Shown: in pieces, positions 59,107 to 64,000 of the stretch
Numbering within the stretch: position 1 is the first letter of the stretch
How the letters are laid out: each line of letters opens with the position of its first letter
Assembly: GCF_006352025.1 (NCBI RefSeq)
Contig: NZ_CP040936.1
Span: forward strand, 3,412,001 to 3,476,000
Reading direction: 5' to 3'
Origin: Hymenobacter sp. DG01
GTDB taxonomy: Bacteria > Bacteroidota > Bacteroidia > Cytophagales > Hymenobacteraceae
DNA length: 64,000 bases
Position numbers and translations under genes: made by a program
Notes under the pieces: generated by a model
Databases searched by the model: none
Told to the model about the DNA's origin: nothing
The model's input: only the letters and a program-made list of their open reading frames with translations

Positions 59107-62100
59107 CTACACTGCTGGGCGCAGGATGCCGTTTACTTCCGCTACCTCTCCCCTTTCCAGCAACCCAGTCAATACAGGCTCTAGTTGTTGGCGCATTTCC
59201 TCTGACAGACGGCTGAAGCCGAGCAGGCGGACGGTGGGCAGAAACACGGCTTCGCGGGGCAGAGCGAAGCTTTGTTCGATAACAGTGCGCAGGGCGCGGG
59301 CCAGTTCTTCGGGGGCCACGAAGGTGAGCTTGCGGGAAATGGCGGGCAGCTGGCTTCGGTCGCGGAGGGGCGGTTGCTGCATGCTGAGGTCCCAGAGGAA
59401 GTCGCCGTGCTGGCGCAGGTGGCGCAGGTTGGCGGCTAGCAGCGCCGCGTCGCGGCCGGCTTTGCGCATGCGGGCGCCCACTTGGGTGGCTCCGCTAGCC
59501 TGAGCCAGGCGGCGCGTGGCTTCATCGAGGTGAATGGGGCTTTCGATGCGGACTATCTGCGTGAGCCAGTTGGCGAGTTGGCCCAGGCTATGCTGGTGCA
59601 GTTCGCGGTGGCCGACGGCGGCGGGCAGCTGCGCTACCTGGTAGGGTTCAGTCAGAGCCTGGTCGGTGGCCGACAACTCTTCGCGCTCAATACCAGCGGT
59701 TTCCGGCACTACTTCGGGTTCTTCCGGCTCGTCGGGGTCGTCTTGGGCGGCGAGGCGGCGGGCTTCTTCGATGGCTTGCACCGCGCGCTCGGTTTCGCGC
59801 TGGGGGTCCCGGAACCAGTCGGTGCTCCAGATGCGGTGCAGGCGCCACCCCACGGCTTCGAGCACCTGCTGCCGCAGCCGGTCCCGGTCGCGGGCCGAGC
59901 GGGCCGAGTGGTACATGGCCCCATCGCACTCAATGCCCAGCAGGTAGCGGCCGGGCTGATCGGGGTCCACTACCGCCAAATCAATGTAAAAGCCCTGGCT
60001 GCCAATTTGCGGCCGCACTTGGTAGCCGCGGGCCGTGAGGGTGCGGTACACAGCCTCCTCAAATGGTGAATCCAGGCTACGGCCGGTTTCCTCGTTTTGG
60101 TTCAAGCGGCCGTGCTGGGCAAAGTTGAGGAAGGTTTTGAGCGCCGCCACACCCTTGGCGCGGGTACGGTTCAGGTCCAGATCATCGGCGGTGAGGTTGG
60201 TAAAAACTTCGCAGCGCTGCTTGGCCCTGGTGATGAGCACGTTCAGGCGCCGTTCGCCCCCCTCGCCATTCAGCGGCCCGAAGCTCATAGTGAGGTAGCC
60301 CTCCTTGGTGCGGCCGTAGCCCACGCTGATCAGAATCACGTCGCGCTCATCGCCTTGCACGTTTTCGAGGTTCTTGATGAAGAAGGGCTCGTGGGGGTGA
60401 CGGTTGAAAAACGACTCGGTTTCGGGGTGCTGCCGGCGCAGCCTTTCTAACGCATCCTGAATGGCCTGGCGCTGGGCCGTGCTGAAGGCTACTACCCCCA
60501 ACGTGAGGCGCGGGGTGGTACGGGCATGGTGCAGCACGGCTTCGGCCACGGCCTGAGCTTCCAGCGGATTGGTGCGGGTAGCGCCCCGCTCGTAGTGGGT
60601 TTCAGGCAGATGATGGTACACCAGCCCCAGCTGCCCCTGCCCGCCGGGACTGGGGAAAATCACCAGCTTGTCTTCGTAAAACAAGTGGTTGGAGGCCGCA
60701 ATCAGGCTTTGGTGCAGACTGCGGTAGTGCCAGCGCAATATCCGCTCAGGCATCTGGCGGGCCTTGCACAGCTCTAGAATACTCTGGATATCGGCCGTTA
60801 CGTTTTCCTCATCGGCCTCTTCCCCGCTGCCGGTCAGGGAGTCGAAGAAGGAGGTGGGCGGCAGCTGCTTGGAGTCGCCGACTACCACCAGCTGCCGGCC
60901 CCGCGCAATGGCGCCCAGCGCATCCACAGGCCTCACCTGCGAGGCCTCATCGAACACCACTAAATCGAACTCCACTGCCCCCGGCGGCAGGTAGCTGGCC
61001 ACCGACAGCGGCGACATCATGAACACCGGCTTGATGGCCTGTACCGCCCGCCCGGCCTGCTGCATGAGCTTGCGCAGGGGCAGGTGGCGGGTCTTTTTAG
61101 CGAATTCATTGCGCAAGAGCAGCATCTGGCCGCCGGCCTGCGGGTGCGGCAGGCCCTCGTGGTGCTGGCGCAAGGCCCGGATGCGGTTGTGGTAAAGAGA
61201 GTCCTGGTCGGCTTGGCGGAAGCGAGCGGCTATTTCCTCGTGACTGGCCCGCTCGAACTGCCGTAGGGCCGGGTGCTGCTCGTAGGCCTGTCGCTGCAGA
61301 AATTCCAGCCAGGTCTGACGCACTGCCGCTGCCAGCAGGCGCGAAGCGTGGGGCCAGCCTTCGGCTAGCAGCAGGAGTTCCGGCAGCTGCTCCTGTTGCG
61401 CAATGGCCGCTACGTTGTTCCACTCCGTGGCCAGACGCAGGGCCGGCAAGTCGGCGGCCCAGGCGGCCAAGGTGCCTTGTTGCACATCGAAGGGCTGAAA
61501 CTGCAGCCGTCCGGCCGGTCCGAAGCGACGCGCTTCGTTGAACTGTAGGGCATCGACTACGGCTTGCACGGCAGCGCGGTGCTGGGCCAGGGCGGTTTCC
61601 AGGTTGTTTAAGCGCGTTGCTAGGTCGTGCTGCTGGTGCGCCTCACCCCCCGCCCCCCCCTCCGAAAAGGGAGAGGGTGAGCCGGACGATTGGTCATTTT
61701 GCCAATTGGCTACGGCTGCCTGGGTAAGGTAGGCCAGCAGGGTGGCCGGCAACTCCCCGCGCGCAATCCGTTGGTGGGTTAGGGTCAGATACTCCTGGAT
61801 TTTCAGCAGCGTGGGCCAGTCAGACCGCTCTCCTTGCCAGCTGGCGCCGAATAACTGCTGGCCTAGGCCACTTCCTTCGGCTACCTTTTTGGCGTGACGG
61901 GCCGCCTCGTGAATGGCATCCACTACCGCAATTAGCCCGGCAGACTCTTTAGGCAAAGGTCCGCGCCAGAAGCTTTGCAGGCGCTTCCGGGCCCGGCGGT
62001 AGTCGCCGTTGAGGAGGTTCCACCACTTGTCACCAGCGGCAAGCAGGGTTGCCCGCTCCGCGAGGAACTGCTGGTCCCAAGCTTCGGGCAGAAGGGTGGC

Positions 62101-64000
62101 CTCGTGCTGCTGGCGCAGGGTGGTGTAGGCCAGTCCGGCCTTGAGTATTTCCTGGATGCGCCCTGCCTGCTGGTGCCAGGCCGCGTCGGCTACGGCGGCT
62201 CCTGACAGTGGCGGCGCTAGTTGGGCGTGGCGGGCGGCGGGCAGGAGCTGCTCGGCGGCCGTGCGCTCCGTGGGCATGGGCAGCCCCAGCAACTGGCCTA
62301 GCACACGGCCCGCTTCCTGTAAGTCCGTTACGGCGGCTTGGGCTTCGGCTAACCGGGTAGACAGGGCTGCTTGGTCAGCAGGCAGTAATACGGTCAACTC
62401 GCTGCCCCAAAATAGAAGGTCTTTGGGTGCCCCGATTTTCTGCAGCGTGGCCTGCAGGCGGGTGGCCTGGGCTTCGGCCTGGGCGGCATCGGCATCGGTC
62501 CAGGCAGCCAGGCCGGCAAAGGCAATGCGCGGTAGTTCAGTAGCACTACGCTTTTCGGCCAGGCGCAGCAGCTCGCCGGCCACTTGCTGGGCCGTGCGGC
62601 GGCTGCGGCCGATGGGGGCATTCACAGCCAGAGCATAGTCGTTGAGGGCCTGACGATAGCGCGGCAGCTGGGCCATCTGGTCCTCCACATTGGCTGCGGC
62701 GGCCGGTCGGCCGAGATTGAGAGTGGCTTTCAGCTCATCATGGAGGGCTTTTTTATTGGCCTTGTGGCTGTGCAGCTCCAGACAGGCCGCGCCCAAGCCT
62801 AACGCATCGAGGCGGCGCTTTACTACTTCCAAAGCGGCCATCTTCTCGGCCACGAACAGCACCTTCTTGCCCGCCCCAATAGCTTCAGCCAGCAGGTTAG
62901 CAATGGTCTGCGACTTACCGGTGCCGGGCGGGCCCTGCACCACTAGGTTGCGGCCCTCCTGCACGGCCAGTAGGGCCAGCAGCTGGGAGCTGTCGGCATC
63001 CAGTACTTGGTGCAGTTCGTGGGCGGTGCTTTCGGTATCGAGGAAAGCCGTGTCGCTCACCGTGGGCAGCGCGTCCTGGAAGCCGGTTTCCGCGCCTAGC
63101 AGCGCCTCAATGGCCGGATGATCGAGCAGTGTAGTGCCGCTGGGCCAGGTGGCGGGGTCCAGGTCGCGGTAGAGCAGGAATTTCCCGAAGGAAAAGAAGC
63201 CCAGCGCAATCTGGTCGGGCGCAACCTGCCAGCGGGGCAGGCCTTGCACGGCTTCACCCACGGACGCGAGGTAGGCGGCTACCCCGGTTTCTTCGTCCCA
63301 CTCCGGCAGGCTCAGCCCGAAACTGGCCTTCAGCTTGGCTTGCAAGGACAGGTTGGCCTCTACCTCAGCGCCGGTGTAGCGCAGTTTGAACCGCTCGGCG
63401 GCGGTGCCGCGCTCCAGCAGCACGGGTACCAGCACCAGGGGCGCCTGCCGGAGCTCTTCGCTACTAGCGGCTTCATACCAAGTGAGCATGCCCAGAGCCA
63501 GATACAGGATGTTCACGCCCTGCTCTTCCAGGCTGGTGCGGGCGGCGTAGTAAGTGTTCAGCAGCCGACTTTCCAGCTTTGCCAGTGGCTCGGCCGTCTG
63601 CAGCTTGTTGTCGGTGAGCAGGACCTGCTTCTGCTCGGCGGTAAGCTCTGGCTGCGGAGTCATTTCCTCAGCAGTTGCCGTTTCCTCCGGGGTTTGCTCA
63701 GGCTGAGGGGGTAGGGAAGCCAATGGCTCCGATAGGGTTTCGGCTCCTGCGGGGGGTAGGGCGCTTATGGACTCGGGGATGCTTCCGGGTTTCTGCCTGG
63801 TCGGCTCGGGAGCAGCCTGGAAGTACATCGTTTTGCCCTGGCTTACTAACACCTCGTACACCGCGGCGGCTTCTTCCTGCACCACGGCCACGCCCTGGGC
63901 TTTGGAAGGCCGAAAGTTGAGCAGCGGATTTCGCAGACCCAGGTCAAGCAGTTCCTGGCGGGAAGCTTCGAGGCGGGCTGCGAAGGAAGGTATGCTTTGC
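59107..64000 (-). CDS. DUF4011-helicase-nuclease-DUF3320 protein (Hhe-like), 5' end outside the window
   Basis: About 1630 residues are visible, and the frame stays open through base 64000, so the true start lies beyond. The visible N-terminus has ELLDLGLRNPLLNFR, the DUF4011 start. Superfamily I helicase motifs follow: Walker A GPPGTGKSQTIANLL (near 62905-62936), Walker B VVFDEASQV (near 60950), and QGDERDVILISVGYGR and LNVLITRAKQR at the helicase end. A Vsr/MTES_1575-like nuclease domain (~59790-60090) has FEEAVYRTL, YIDLAVVD, GIECDG and HRIWSTDWFRDP. A DUF3320 domain ends the protein. This plan matches the anti-phage protein I recall as Hhe. Active-site residues look intact. Confidence 0.85.
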   Translation of the reverse strand, partial: QSIPSFAARLEASRQELLDLGLRNPLLNFRPSKAQGVAVVQEEAAAVYEVLVSQGKTMYFQAAPEPTRQKPGSIPESISALPPAGAETLSEPLASLPPQPEQTPEETATAEEMTPQPELTAEQKQVLLTDNKLQTAEPLAKLESRLLNTYYAARTSLEEQGVNILYLALGMLTWYEAASSEELRQAPLVLVPVLLERGTAAERFKLRYTGAEVEANLSLQAKLKASFGLSLPEWDEETGVAAYLASVGEAVQGLPRWQVAPDQIALGFFSFGKFLLYRDLDPATWPSGTTLLDHPAIEALLGAETGFQDALPTVSDTAFLDTESTAHELHQVLDADSSQLLALLAVQEGRNLVVQGPPGTGKSQTIANLLAEAIGAGKKVLFVAEKMAALEVVKRRLDALGLGAACLELHSHKANKKALHDELKATLNLGRPAAAANVEDQMAQLPRYRQALNDYALAVNAPIGRSRRTAQQVAGELLRLAEKRSATELPRIAFAGLAAWTDADAAQAEAQATRLQATLQKIGAPKDLLFWGSELTVLLPADQAALSTRLAEAQAAVTDLQEAGRVLGQLLGLPMPTERTAAEQLLPAARHAQLAPPLSGAAVADAAWHQQAGRIQEILKAGLAYTTLRQQHEATLLPEAWDQQFLAERATLLAAGDKWWNLLNGDYRRARKRLQSFWRGPLPKESAGLIAVVDAIHEAARHAKKVAEGSGLGQQLFGASWQGERSDWPTLLKIQEYLTLTHQRIARGELPATLLAYLTQAAVANWQNDQSSGSPSPFSEGGAGGEAHQQHDLATRLNNLETALAQHRAAVQAVVDALQFNEARRFGPAGRLQFQPFDVQQGTLAAWAADLPALRLATEWNNVAAIAQQEQLPELLLLAEGWPHASRLLAAAVRQTWLEFLQRQAYEQHPALRQFERASHEEIAARFRQADQDSLYHNRIRALRQHHEGLPHPQAGGQMLLLRNEFAKKTRHLPLRKLMQQAGRAVQAIKPVFMMSPLSVASYLPPGAVEFDLVVFDEASQVRPVDALGAIARGRQLVVVGDSKQLPPTSFFDSLTGSGEEADEENVTADIQSILELCKARQMPERILRWHYRSLHQSLIAASNHLFYEDKLVIFPSPGGQGQLGLVYHHLPETHYERGATRTNPLEAQAVAEAVLHHARTTPRLTLGVVAFSTAQRQAIQDALERLRRQHPETESFFNRHPHEPFFIKNLENVQGDERDVILISVGYGRTKEGYLTMSFGPLNGEGGERRLNVLITRAKQRCEVFTNLTADDLDLNRTRAKGVAALKTFLNFAQHGRLNQNEETGRSLDSPFEEAVYRTLTARGYQVRPQIGSQGFYIDLAVVDPDQPGRYLLGIECDGAMYHSARSARDRDRLRQQVLEAVGWRLHRIWSTDWFRDPQRETERAVQAIEEARRLAAQDDPDEPEEPEVVPETAGIEREELSATDQALTEPYQVAQLPAAVGHRELHQHSLGQLANWLTQIVRIESPIHLDEATRRLAQASGATQVGARMRKAGRDAALLAANLRHLRQHGDFLWDLSMQQPPLRDRSQLPAISRKLTFVAPEELARALRTVIEQSFALPREAVFLPTVRLLGFSRLSEEMRQQLEPVLTGLLERGEVAEVNGILRPAV
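61641..61682. repeat. Dispersed-repeat-like segment translated in frame inside the helicase gene
   Basis: A C-run/G-run segment with 7-bp inverted ends (CTCACCC at 61642-61648, GGGTGAG at 61675-61681) and CCGAAAAGGGAGAGGG inside. On the coding strand it reads SPSPFSEGGAGGEA, a sequence typical of a CTCACCCCC...AAAGGGAGAGG type repeat often found between genes. It lies in a poorly conserved linker and keeps the frame. Confidence 0.65.

Overview
The window looks like chromosome from a high-GC member of the Bacteroidota, most like Hymenobacter and relatives. The reasons are the GC-rich coding sequence, a secreted enzyme ending in a type IX secretion (T9SS) sorting domain, many Sec lipoproteins, a DPP-IV-type S9 peptidase, an OmpA protein with PD40 repeats, few Shine-Dalgarno sequences, and several promoter cores of the Bacteroidota type TAnnTTTG (here mostly TACCTTTG). 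I see no rRNA, convincing tRNA, CRISPR array or prophage. Assignments rest on reading motifs and domains by eye; no database search was run.

Layout. 1-3.6 kb: end of a small membrane protein gene, then a minus-strand kynurenine-degradation operon (3-hydroxyanthranilate dioxygenase, ACMS decarboxylase, kynureninase). A matching semialdehyde dehydrogenase lies at 16.5 kb. 3.9-20.7 kb: a glycosylation island with an SDR of non-canonical active site, four GT2 glycosyltransferases (two of them a tandem duplicate pair flanking a methyltransferase), five large multi-spanning membrane proteins of GT-C appearance, and two paralogous lipoproteins. 20.8-31.6 kb: envelope genes (T9SS-exported PIG-L deacetylase, lipoprotein with a TonB C-terminal domain, pirin, DPP-IV, FadL/OmpP1-like porin, Tyr/Gly-rich lipoprotein). 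31.8-40.8 kb: prolyl-tRNA synthetase, a Gre-family factor, an NfeD-FloA membrane pair, an OmpA protein, a 2-oxoglutarate dioxygenase and a chromate transporter. 40.9-47.3 kb: a minus-strand nucleotide-sugar cluster (rmlA, rmlB, galE, a tviB/tviC-like pair and a WbpD-like acetyltransferase), which probably feeds surface polysaccharide and perhaps the glycosylation island. 47.4-58.1 kb: housekeeping genes (prmC, ribD, free-Met sulfoxide reductase, psd, gdhA, cdsA, CPBP protease, dus, EamA, GNAT). 58.2-64 kb: an accessory patch with a REP-associated Y1 transposase, a markedly AT-rich small gene, and the 3' part of a very large DUF4011-helicase-nuclease-DUF3320 protein. That architecture matches what I recall being described as the Hhe anti-phage defence protein.

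The strongest unexplained signal is in the spacers. At least nine intergenic regions carry a short tandem array of a 7-10 bp word. The word differs between most spacers, and in most of them an inverted copy sits at the opposite end. In sense orientation the array next to a start codon is poor in G. Other non-coding signals are two near-loopless perfect palindromes of 61 and 66 bp, a REP-like palindrome 1.5 kb from the transposase gene, a dispersed-repeat-like segment translated in frame inside the helicase, and an apparent excess of the heptamer GGGGTAG/CTACCCC.
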